This document shows, in pieces, positions 1 to 7,960 of a stretch of DNA of 64,000 nucleotides. The notes beneath the pieces are model-generated. The model ran no database searches, was not told the origin of the DNA, and saw only the letters and a program-made list of their open reading frames with translations. Numbering within the stretch: position 1 is the first letter of the stretch; every line of letters starts with the position of its first letter. This stretch comes from Ensifer canadensis (GTDB lineage: Bacteria; Pseudomonadota; Alphaproteobacteria; Rhizobiales; Rhizobiaceae): NCBI RefSeq assembly GCF_017488845.2, contig NZ_CP083373.1, forward strand, positions 124,001 to 188,000, read 5' to 3'. A program made the translations under genes and the position numbers.

Positions 1-500
1 CCGCAAGAATGGGAAGGGACCCAACGGTTAACAATATTACGGCCACCATGATTCAAACCTCCGTCGGGACATGGTGTTGTGGTATCGGCCCGTCGCATCA
101 CATGCACTTGCCGTCAGTCAAGACCCAACAAACCGGCACTGTTTTCGTTCCACTGCTGCAGCACGCTGCGTGATGGGCCTGCGCTGCCACCTGCCGCATC
201 GTCGAGGCAAGTTCGGTGGTCTTGCCTGCTCCCGTCGTAGTGCGATCAAGAGAAGAAGCGACTGGTCGCGCGGCTGGGAACCTTTGTCAGGATCAGCAGT
301 TAGTTCCTGGTATGAACGTCATCCCTGCAAAAGGGAAGTCGGGTGAACAAACGAATGTCGTTAAGACAAAGAGAAAATTGGAATGGAAAGGCTCCAACTA
401 CCGGGCCGGAGAGGTGAAAGCGCCATGACGACCGGCGTGGAAGGAAAAACAATCCAGGCACAGGCGTACCCCTCCCCTTGAATTGAACAGGTGAGAAGTC
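1..500. other. Leader region without a convincing gene
   Basis: No open frame here resembles a protein I know. The one structured signal is an EcfG-type promoter at 277-301 pointing to the right. A 38-codon frame (312-428) begins only about ten bases after that promoter and has no ribosome binding site, so I do not call it a gene. Confidence 0.4.
277..301 (+). promoter_or_regulatory. Candidate EcfG (general stress sigma) promoter, GGAAC-N16-AGTT
   Basis: GGAAC at 277-281 and AGTT at 298-301 are separated by 16 bases, matching the alphaproteobacterial EcfG consensus except for the first base of the -10. The next likely gene starts at 501, about 200 bp downstream, so the assignment is weaker than for the other copies. 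Confidence 0.4.
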
Positions 501-731
501 GTGAAATCTGCCGATAGAGATGTAGTAGCGCTTTCCGAACAGCTTCGAGCGATGACGGATGATGAACTGTTTACCCGTATGGGCGAACTGGAAAAGGAAA
601 GTGAGCGACAATCGGTACCAGACCAAGCCGTCTTGGCAACGATCGCGCTTGTGGAAACCGAAATCGAAAGACGTTTTCCAGGTCAACTCATGGCTCCTTA
701 CCGTGAATGGCGGCGCCGCGAGATCTTATAG
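501..731 (+). CDS. Small acidic hypothetical protein (76 aa)
   Basis: The start is GTG at 501, preceded by a purine-rich AGGTGAG about ten bases upstream. The protein is highly charged and probably helical, with no signal peptide or membrane segment. I do not recognise the family. It lies downstream of a possible EcfG promoter at 277-301. The frame stays open to a TAG at 729-731 and has an amino-acid composition typical of real rhizobial small proteins, but the function is unknown. Confidence 0.5.
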   Translation: MKSADRDVVALSEQLRAMTDDELFTRMGELEKESERQSVPDQAVLATIALVETEIERRFPGQLMAPYREWRRREIL

Positions 732-1294
732 CCCCCGGCGTCACGCATTGCGAGGCGCGCTCTAGCCGTGCAAGCTCCTCAAGGATGGCCGCATCACAGA
801 AGCCGCTGATCTTCCGGCGTGACGTCTTGCGCAGCGCAGCGCCGCCTGCATTTCGGAACAGAACTGGAGATCCCGGCAAAGTACGGCGCACCCTATGGCA
901 CCGACTGCACCTCGATGCGCTATATCGTAAGGCGTTTTCAGCGATCGCGGCGTCATCGAATGATCGCGATTGCGTTCCTCCGGGCCAGATCGGCAGGCGC
1001 CTACGATGATCTGCAACAAGTATCTGAACGAGAGCTACCTGGGCACTAGATCCGCAACCAGGCGACCTTGGTGGCTGAACCCTTTGCCGAGCGGCCCCAG
1101 CATGTCGTGAGCCGGGACCTAACCGGGTGACTTTGAAGCCGAATCTGCGGCAGCACTCATCTACGCCTCGGAGCGCCACGGTTGATCTTCGGAGACATCG
1201 CCAAACAAAAACCGGCTGAAGACTCGGAACACAATTGGGCTCAAAGGGTTGGAGCCGCACGTATGGATTGAGAGACGATACAAAGGAGCTTACG
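732..1294. other. Non-coding or degenerate stretch upstream of the DUF4142 gene
   Basis: Several overlapping frames on both strands are open here but none looks like a protein family. The last 70 bases hold the EcfG-type promoter and Shine-Dalgarno sequence of the DUF4142 gene. The rest may be decayed coding DNA. Confidence 0.35.
1226..1250 (+). promoter_or_regulatory. EcfG-type promoter of the DUF4142 gene, GGAAC-N16-GGTT
   Basis: GGAAC at 1226-1230 and GGTT at 1247-1250 have 16-base spacing. The ATG at 1295 is 45 bases further on, with AAAGGAG in between. DUF4142 proteins are common members of the rhizobial general-stress regulon. Confidence 0.7.
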
Positions 1295-1822
1295 ATGAAA
1301 TACATTGCCCTTGCTACCGCGACACTGCTTTTGGGGGGCTCCGCCATGGCGCAGTCCGCGGCTGAGAAATCGGGTATTAATACGGCGCTTGGCGTGCCGC
1401 CTAAAACAGAGGATTTTGTCAAGGAGGCAGCCACAAGTGACATGTATGAAATTGAATCGAGCAAGCTTGCCGTGGAGCGGGGCGATCAAGCGATCAAGAA
1501 CTTCGCGGAGCAGATGGTTGCAGATCATACCAAGACGTCGTCTGAACTTAAGCAAATGCTCACGTCCAGTAAGGTGAAGGCGGAGCTTCCAACCGCGATG
1601 ACAGACGATCAAGTGGAAGCGATCAATGAACTAAAATCCATGCAGGGCGCTGACTTCACCAAGGAATACCTCTCCCAGCAGGAAGACGCGCATGAGGATG
1701 CGGTGGATCTTTTTGCCCGATACGGGAGCGAGGGTGACAATCCCGAACTGAAAGCTTGGGCTGAAAAGACCAGACCAGCGCTCCAGCATCACCTTGAAAT
1801 GGTCGAGGGCATGAATAAGTAA
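1295..1822 (+). CDS. DUF4142 family periplasmic protein
   Basis: This 175-residue protein has a clear signal peptide (residues 1-20, ending AMA-Q) followed by a helical domain. Features typical of DUF4142 are an 'FVKEAATSDMYEIESSKLA' type first helix, 'A..MVADHTKT' and a C-terminal 'HLEMV'. DUF4142 proteins are ferritin-like four-helix exported proteins of unknown role, often induced by osmotic, starvation or oxidative stress. The start at ATG 1295 is chosen because the signal peptide and AAAGGAG (1282-1288) both fit it; the upstream extension would spoil the signal peptide. It has its own EcfG-type promoter. Confidence 0.88.
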   Translation: MKYIALATATLLLGGSAMAQSAAEKSGINTALGVPPKTEDFVKEAATSDMYEIESSKLAVERGDQAIKNFAEQMVADHTKTSSELKQMLTSSKVKAELPTAMTDDQVEAINELKSMQGADFTKEYLSQQEDAHEDAVDLFARYGSEGDNPELKAWAEKTRPALQHHLEMVEGMNK

Positions 1823-2179
1823 ATTGAGTTGCTAGGTCGAAAACGTCGGCACGACGCTGTCGGTCGGCCAAGCGAAAAAGCGTCGACGGATGGCGCGCAA
1901 GCTCGCCGCGTGAGGATGCGGCAGTGATGTTTGGCATACAAATGTGAGAGTTGCTGTTTCGGTTTTGCTGTTCACGTCTACGTCCTCCCGGCCGTATCGG
2001 GGCACTATCCGCCGAGCAACTATCATGTTAGGGTTGCAGGGCTCGGGCGAAAAACGTCTTAGAATATAACCCGACCCAGCCCGGTTGTCCGCCGAGCTGT
2101 GGATCTTGAGCCTTGTTTACCCTTTTGCACCACGCGCTTGGCCAACCGGCCAGGCAAACCCCCAAGGAAGGAGCATATA
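1823..2179. other. Intergenic region, no gene seen
   Basis: About 360 bases separate the DUF4142 gene from the next small exported protein. I see no convincing coding frame and no EcfG-type promoter. Confidence 0.4.
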
Positions 2180-2530
2180 ATGAACCGCATTGCGACTTTA
2201 TCCGCGATTGTTGCCCTCTCCGTCTTAAGCATCAGCGAAATTGCTTATGCCCAGGGTGCCGAAATGAACTGGCCGGCCAACATCGAGAAAACGGTGACTG
2301 ACTTCAAGGGCGACAAGGTTAGCGTTGTTCAGGTCAGCACGCTGGCGGAAGCGAACCAGACGCGCATGTGGGTGGAAAAAGCGACTCCCGAACAACGCAA
2401 AGCGTTGCTGACGGCGGTCGAAGGCAATAAGGCCCTTGCCGAGCAGCTGAAATCGCAAAAAATCGAGATGGAAAACATCGCAGGCGCCGAACAGGCCGCG
2501 GACGGCGCATTGATCATCTACGTTCGCTGA
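2180..2530 (+). CDS. Small exported hypothetical protein (116 aa)
   Basis: The start is ATG 2180, with AAGGAAGGAG just upstream (2165-2174). Residues 1-25 form a signal peptide ending AYA-Q, so the mature protein of about 90 residues is probably periplasmic. The mature part is rich in charged residues and predicted helical, with no cysteines. I do not recognise the family. Its position between two stress-type genes suggests a related role, but this is inference. Confidence 0.7.
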   Translation: MNRIATLSAIVALSVLSISEIAYAQGAEMNWPANIEKTVTDFKGDKVSVVQVSTLAEANQTRMWVEKATPEQRKALLTAVEGNKALAEQLKSQKIEMENIAGAEQAADGALIIYVR

Positions 2531-3062
2531 GCCTCCCGACAGACGCGGGATGCGAAGCTTGAAACTGTCGCGTCCCGCATTTGCCAAGATTTATCCGGAG
2601 GCCGAGCAACTCCCCGGCGCTCAAACTGACTATCAGTACACTCGTCGGTTCCGCGCGACTGAAAGGGCGGAGGCGACGGTTATGCGTGCCGCTTTGTTGG
2701 TGCCGGGAGATGAGCGCTTGGATATGCGCTTCGCTTGTATATCTCGACCTAAACAGCAGGATTTCTGGACGGTTGTGCGTCAATATCGGTTTTTCTTTGC
2801 GCCCTTCCGCCGGTAATTGGTACCCATGCACTTTGATGCCGCGGGGGATTGCGGCCTATCCTGGCGTACCGACCAAATCAGCGATCATGATCTGGTAGGG
2901 GATGGGATCCTTTCCCCCCTGCGTCGTGAAGCGGCGGCTTATCTCCAGCGGTGTTTCGTTCTCGGAACTTCCGTGACAAGCAGACGTTTGATTAGCACTG
3001 GGCATGGGCCCTTTCCCACGACCTGGCTAGGCGAGGTCGCAAGATCGAGAAAAGGAGCGGTT
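2531..3062. other. Intergenic region with an EcfG-type promoter near its end
   Basis: No coding frame here is convincing. The only feature is the promoter at 2964-2988 serving the small gene at 3063. Confidence 0.4.
2964..2988 (+). promoter_or_regulatory. EcfG promoter, perfect GGAAC-N16-CGTT
   Basis: GGAAC at 2964-2968 and CGTT at 2985-2988 are exactly 16 bases apart, a perfect consensus. The ATG at 3063 lies 74 bases downstream. Confidence 0.75.
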
Positions 3063-3257
3063 ATGCAAACCGTGGATAGACTTATCATCGACGCGGAGCG
3101 CTTGGCCGATTGCAGGGACATGGTGGAGATCGAACTTCACGAGCTTATCGAGCGAGCAATCAGATCAGGTTACGCGGCCGGAGAGGTACTCGTAGCCGTA
3201 AGTGAACTGGCCGCCGAAGAGCTGGCACCAGCGCTAGAATTTCCAAGCCTACACTGA
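3063..3257 (+). CDS. Small helical hypothetical protein (64 aa)
   Basis: The start ATG 3063 follows AAAGGAG by a normal spacing. The protein is acidic and strongly helical, without membrane segments or cysteines. I cannot name the family. A perfect EcfG promoter (2964-2988) makes it a likely general-stress gene. Confidence 0.6.
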   Translation: MQTVDRLIIDAERLADCRDMVEIELHELIERAIRSGYAAGEVLVAVSELAAEELAPALEFPSLH

Positions 3258-3855
3258 GATAGGCGACTTCTTGCGCTTTACCAGAAAAATAGAAAGACGG
3301 TACCGCGTGTGCCGGCATGCGTTGGGATCAGCGCCTTTGACATAAAAGGCCTCCCTATCCTCCCCTTTCCACCGCGATTGCGAATAGTAGATCTAGGTTC
3401 GAACCGGCTCTCGTTTCTCGCCTCGCTCCTCTGTCACCTCTTTGAACTGCTGGAATTTGCGAGCCGGAAGTCCGTTCGATGCCAAAAGAATCGTGAATCC
3501 GACAAGGCAAGCCCGAATTGCCAGTTGCGCGGGCCTTGCTGACGCCAACAGAATCGGTGTGTGATCGGCAATTGGAGCCCATTGGCTGCACTGCGGGCGG
3601 AAAAGTCGACCTCGCGGCCGGTTCGATGTGGCAAAGTGCTTCGCTTAAGACTGGCGTTGGCCGGATTTGTGCGGAGAAGATGAAACAGGAGTCGGAACGC
3701 AGAGGAATAAAGACCGCCAGACGTTTCCGTTGTGGAGCCCTTCTCGATCTGTAGCGAGAAAGAGAAAGAACTCTCCACATTAAGTTGCATCAAGTGCAGC
3801 ATCGGCACGTTCCGGTGAGCGGCATTCTTTTGCCTTTAGCAAGGTGAAATGGACG
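3258..3855. other. Region upstream of repC
   Basis: Nearly 600 bases precede repC. In repABC plasmids this position holds the end of repB and a small antisense RNA gene; here I see no repA, repB or parS-like palindrome. A 78-codon frame (3518-3754) is open on the plus strand but looks like nothing known. A counter-transcribed RNA could be present but I cannot demonstrate one. Confidence 0.35.
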
Positions 3856-5061
3856 ATGGAGAGAGATGCTGTAACGACGCCCTTCGGGCGGCGAGCGATG
3901 ACGCTTGGCATGTTGGCCACCCAAGTACTTTCCCGACAAATTGAACCGGGACAAACGGCCGGAAAGTGGAAACTGTTCCAGTCATTATGCGATGCAAGGT
4001 TGCATTTTGGCCTCAGCGAGCGTTCGCTGCTGGTGCTGAATGCTTTGTTGACTTTCTACCCACACGACGAGATCAGCGAAGAAAACGGGCTTGTAGTCTT
4101 TCCGTCCAATTCGCAGCTTGCTCGTCGGGCGCATGGGATGGCCGAAGCGACTTTGCGCCGACATCTCGCTGCCTTGATCAACGCGGGCGTCTTGGTTCGA
4201 AAGGATAGTGCCAACGGAAAGCGCTACGCACGCAAGGACCAGTCGGGTGGCATCAGCGAAGCGTTTGGCTTTTCTGTCGCGCCGCTTCTCGTGCGTGCCG
4301 AAGAGATCACAGCGATTGCCATATCAGTAGCAAAGGAAAGGCAAGAACTGCGGCGGTTGCGCGAGCGATTGACCATCTGCCGCCGTGACGTTTCGAAGCT
4401 CATAGTAGTCGCGCTGGAAGAGGGCGCGCCAGGAGACTGGTTCGCGGTCCAAGAGCGATTGCGAATTATGACCCAGACGCTTATTCCACGCCCGACCAGG
4501 CAGCAGGCGGAGGACGCGCTTGAGGAATTCGAGATGCTGCGAGAAGAGGTCACCAGCCGGCTGGAATTGAAGTTTAAATCGAAGGATATGAGCGGCAATG
4601 CCGATCATATTGATCGGCACTTACATAATTCAAACCCCCACTCACTATCTGAACTTGAACTTGGCTCTAGAAAGGAGCCAAAGGCGAAATCCGAGCCAAC
4701 CAACCCCCATGAAAACCGGGAGATGGCCATCTTCCCGATTCAGGTTGTGCTGAAAGCATGCCCCGAGATTGTTCCCTACGGACCCTATGGAACAATATCC
4801 AGTTGGCGCGATTTGATGGTGGCGGCGGTGACCGTGCGCTCGATGCTCGGTGTTAGTCCGTCTGCCTATCAGGAAGCTTGCGAGGCGATGGGGCCGGAGA
4901 ATGCCGCAACGACCCTCGCCTGCATTCTCGAGAGAGCCGGTCACATCACTTCCGCCGGCGGCTACCTTCGGGACCTGACCGCCAAGGCTCGCAGCGGAAG
5001 GTTTTCGCTCGGTCCAATGATCATGGCGCTGATGCGGGCAAATGGACAAGGGATGGGTTAA
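3856..5061 (+). CDS. repC: RepC plasmid replication initiator
   Basis: The 401-residue protein begins with 'TTPFGRRAMTL' (residues 7-17), the hallmark N-terminus of RepC, the initiator of repABC and repC-only plasmids of Rhizobiales. A winged-helix-like segment ('NSQLARRAHGMAEATLRRHLAALI', about 85-110) follows, and the C-terminus has the typical 'GGYLRDLTAKARSG.FSLGPMIMAL'. RepC acts in cis at an origin that usually lies inside its own gene. ATG 3856 is preferred over GTG 3844 because AAGGTG sits 9-10 bases before it. Length is normal for the family. No repA or repB partner is present in the preceding 3.8 kb of the window, so this is an orphan or repC-only replicator. A decayed transposase follows immediately. 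Confidence 0.93.
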   Translation: MERDAVTTPFGRRAMTLGMLATQVLSRQIEPGQTAGKWKLFQSLCDARLHFGLSERSLLVLNALLTFYPHDEISEENGLVVFPSNSQLARRAHGMAEATLRRHLAALINAGVLVRKDSANGKRYARKDQSGGISEAFGFSVAPLLVRAEEITAIAISVAKERQELRRLRERLTICRRDVSKLIVVALEEGAPGDWFAVQERLRIMTQTLIPRPTRQQAEDALEEFEMLREEVTSRLELKFKSKDMSGNADHIDRHLHNSNPHSLSELELGSRKEPKAKSEPTNPHENREMAIFPIQVVLKACPEIVPYGPYGTISSWRDLMVAAVTVRSMLGVSPSAYQEACEAMGPENAATTLACILERAGHITSAGGYLRDLTAKARSGRFSLGPMIMALMRANGQGMG

Positions 5062-5094
5062 GTGCGGCATGGGGTTGGGCCAACTGTGGCCAAC

Positions 5095-5590
5095 CGGGTC
5101 GCACCGGATCGACAGCAAACGGTCGTCGAGGAACGCATCAACCGCCGCCGCAAGAAATACCAGAACATGAAGCGTCTGTGCGCTCTTGCGATCGCCAACG
5201 CGGGCCGGGAGGGCAGATGTTCATCCGGATCATCCGCGACCAAGACGGCAACGCAGCCTTGGAGGCCGTTTGAGATCACGTTTCGCGGGGGCAACGGAAT
5301 TTGCGGACGAGCATGGCAGCTTTAACGACCTGGTTGGCCTGAACGAGCTGCAGCGCGTCAACCAAGGCCTATCAGGCCGACGAGGCAACAAACACCAATC
5401 AGGTCGAGAGCTTCTTTTCGCGGGTGCAACGGGCCTACGTCGGCATCCACCATCGGTTTTCGTTGAAGTGCTTCGATTGGTACGTGGGCGAGTTCGCGTG
5501 GCGCGAGGTGAGCAATCGCGGCCGTCGTTCGTTCTACGCGTATTTTGCGATTGAAGAATTGAAGACCGGCCTAAGGGCGAATTCACTAGC
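5095..5590 (+). pseudogene. Decayed IS1595-family (ISXO2-like DDE) transposase
   Basis: Pieces of an IS1595-type transposase can be read across all three plus-strand frames. They are 'RRRKKYQNMKRLCALAI' (about 5145-5195), 'QMFIRIIRDQDGNAALEAV' (about 5215-5272), 'FADEHGSFNDLVGLNELQRVN' (about 5300-5360), then 'TNQVESFFSRVQRAYVGIHHRFS' and 'WYVGEFAWREVSNRG' (5393-5525). The last part holds the DDE-family glutamate region. At least three frameshifts and one stop separate the blocks, so it cannot be active. It lies directly behind repC and marks an old insertion. Confidence 0.7.
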
Positions 5591-6041
5591 CGCTATTCCT
5601 GCCGGACACCTATTGGAGAGCACGGCGAAACACGACGCATACGCCTGCTTCGGGCGGAGTGATTTGGTGGAGCTTGCAACGATAATTCATTGGAAAGAGG
5701 AGCGCGGCCTTTCTCCTTGTATCTCCTGGGGAGGTCGGATGAAACTCGAACAAAAAGTCTTTTGAGGCGGAACATACACCCGCAGCAGATGTTGGGTGTT
5801 CGCAAGAAGCCGGACGGTCCAACTCCCTCACCGCGCCAGCCCCCGGTGGACCGTTCGGCGCTCCCAGTTCGCCTCGCAGTCGGGTCGTGAGAGCACTTAT
5901 CATCAACGTGTGAGAAACGGCTCTGCGCCCTGCGGCAGATGCAACTGGTTATGATAGAGCCTACAGTCTTTGAGAGATAGGCGAACTTTGCGGAACAAGG
6001 CGGTCCCTTGGTTGTTTGTCCAGGACAGCAGGAGGATGTTG
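5591..6041. other. Intergenic region before the sugar dehydrogenase gene
   Basis: No coding frame is convincing here. The last 50 bases carry an EcfG-like promoter (5992-6016) and the AGGAGG of the next gene. Confidence 0.4.
5992..6016 (+). promoter_or_regulatory. EcfG-like promoter, GGAAC-N16-TGTT
   Basis: GGAAC at 5992-5996 and TGTT at 6013-6016 have 16-base spacing. The likely start codon is 26 bases downstream. Confidence 0.55.
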
Positions 6042-7853
6042 ATGCGTTCCCCATTGGCAACTCACCTCAGTAAGATGCTCTTTCTCACTACCGCCCTCAC
6101 CCCGTCAGCGACTGCCTCGGCGCAGATGAAAGGCACGGCAGGAGAGTTCTCGGATGTCACAATCGAAAGCTCCGTATTGGAGCCGGAGAAACTCGCCGTG
6201 CCGGACGACAAGAAGCTCACAGCTTTAATCAAGGCGCCGGAAGGCTTCACGGTTGAAGTATTTGCGAGGAACCTGGTGAACCCCCGTATGCTTGCAGTCT
6301 CCAAGTCAGGAGTTCTTTATGCAACTCGTCGGTCCGTTGGGGACGTAATCATGTTGAAAGACGACAATGGCGACGGCAAAGCGGAAACGGTACGGACGGT
6401 TGCCAGCCGACCCGGCATGCACGGTATTGCTTTCGATGAAAACGACGTATTTCTGATCACCGTCAATGACGTCTACACTGCTCCGGTCAAAGAGGATGGC
6501 ACTTTCGGGCCTCTGACGCGTATCATCAACGATCTTCCCGATGCCGGCCAACATGCGAACCGAACGTTGGGTCTCGGGCCCGACGGCATGCTTTACATTT
6601 CCGTTGGCAGTACCTGCAACGAATGTCAGGAGAGTAATGCTGAAAACGCCACCATATTGAGGGCGTCCAAGGATGGAATCTCGAGATCGATATTTGCCAG
6701 CGGACTGCGCAACACGATCGGGTTCGATTGGGAGCCGAGCACGGGGGCCCTTTATGGGTTTGATCACGGTATCGACTGGTTGGGTGATGAGGTCCAGATC
6801 GAAGAACTCAACCACCTTGAGCAGGGCAAGCGCTATGGCTGGCCATACATATTCGGCGCCGGCGAATTCAACCCTCATATCAATCCTGCGGAAGGCATAA
6901 CCCTGTCAAAGTGGGCCGCGCTATCGACTGAGCCGGTGCTCGGCTACACTGCGCACAGCGCGCCGATGCAGATGGCCTTCTATCAGGGCACTATGTTTCC
7001 GTCGGATTTTCGGGGAGACGCCTTTGTGGCAATGCGCGGATCATGGAACCGCCGTCCTCCCAGCGGCTATGAGGTCGTTCGCATCAACTTTGAGGATGGC
7101 CAGCCGAAAGCTTTCGAAAAGTTTCTCCAGGGTTTTTTGCTACGCCAGGAGAACGGCAGATACGGTTACCTCGGACGATTGGCCGGCATTGCGGTCGGCA
7201 AGGATGGTTCCTTGTTCGTCGCCGATGATTCGAATGGCTTGGTATACCGGGTCTCATACTCGGGCGAAGTCAACGGCTCGCAGTCAAGCTTAATGAACAC
7301 CCCCAATACTTACCGCGAACTTCCTCCATCGAAAATCGCGATCGAGCTGCTTGTGGCGAAGTCCCCCGCTCCAATAGAACTCAACGCAATTTTCGCTGAC
7401 AAGAAACCGATCCCGCTGTCTTATGCCGCAGAGGGTGAAAATGCTTCGCCGACGCTGGGCTGGCGCGGCGCGCCCGAGGCAACGAGATCCTTCGTCATTA
7501 TCGTTGATGATCCCGATGCTGCAACGCCGAAGCCATTCGTTCACTGGTTAGCCTATGACCTGCCAGGCAATCTCAATCACTTGAGGGAGGGCCTGCCGAA
7601 TGATCCGGTCCTCTCGCACCCAAAAGATGCAAAGCAAGGCATGAATTCGGCTGGATCGCTCGGCTATATCGGTCCGAAACCGCCGGTCGGTGATCCTGCT
7701 CATAACTATCACTTCCAAATTTTCGCGCTGGACGTGGAGACGCTGGGGCTCGATCCTGGGATGACAAGAGACGCCCTGATTACAGCCATGAACGGACACG
7801 TACTCGCCAAGGGTCAGGTTATCGGGACGTTCCAGCGCGAAGGCACTCGTTGA
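6042..7853 (+). CDS. Exported sorbosone dehydrogenase-like beta-propeller fused to a PEBP (YbhB/YbcL) domain
   Basis: This 603-residue protein has a signal peptide (residues 1-28, ending ASA-Q). A six-bladed propeller of the PQQ-dependent glucose/sorbosone dehydrogenase type (about 45-420) follows, with 'EGFTVEVFARNLVNPRML', 'RNTIGFDWEP' and 'GDAFVAMRGSWNR'. The C-terminal 150 residues (about 445-600) form a phosphatidylethanolamine-binding-protein domain, with 'SPTLGWRGAPEATRSF..IVDDPDA' and 'HWLAYDLPG'. Propeller enzymes of this family oxidise sugars in the periplasm with PQQ; the PEBP domain may bind small anions or lipids. ATG 6042 is chosen because AGGAGG (6030-6035) is 6-7 bases away; ATG 6036 is too close. 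A separate PEBP gene occurs at 47529-47993. An EcfG-like promoter lies just upstream. Confidence 0.87.
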   Translation: MRSPLATHLSKMLFLTTALTPSATASAQMKGTAGEFSDVTIESSVLEPEKLAVPDDKKLTALIKAPEGFTVEVFARNLVNPRMLAVSKSGVLYATRRSVGDVIMLKDDNGDGKAETVRTVASRPGMHGIAFDENDVFLITVNDVYTAPVKEDGTFGPLTRIINDLPDAGQHANRTLGLGPDGMLYISVGSTCNECQESNAENATILRASKDGISRSIFASGLRNTIGFDWEPSTGALYGFDHGIDWLGDEVQIEELNHLEQGKRYGWPYIFGAGEFNPHINPAEGITLSKWAALSTEPVLGYTAHSAPMQMAFYQGTMFPSDFRGDAFVAMRGSWNRRPPSGYEVVRINFEDGQPKAFEKFLQGFLLRQENGRYGYLGRLAGIAVGKDGSLFVADDSNGLVYRVSYSGEVNGSQSSLMNTPNTYRELPPSKIAIELLVAKSPAPIELNAIFADKKPIPLSYAAEGENASPTLGWRGAPEATRSFVIIVDDPDAATPKPFVHWLAYDLPGNLNHLREGLPNDPVLSHPKDAKQGMNSAGSLGYIGPKPPVGDPAHNYHFQIFALDVETLGLDPGMTRDALITAMNGHVLAKGQVIGTFQREGTR

Positions 7854-7960
7854 AAGCGAGTGTTCGACGAGCGTATTGGCTCCAAGGATGGCCCCTTGGG
7901 AGACCAGCTCTTGTTCAGCGGTCCAAGATCTTGTGAGATTCTGCCCATCCCACGCTACGC

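Noticed and set aside
688..1464. 258-codon leftward frame across the DUF4142 5' region
   Set aside because: It runs through the start and signal peptide of a recognised gene and has no family features.
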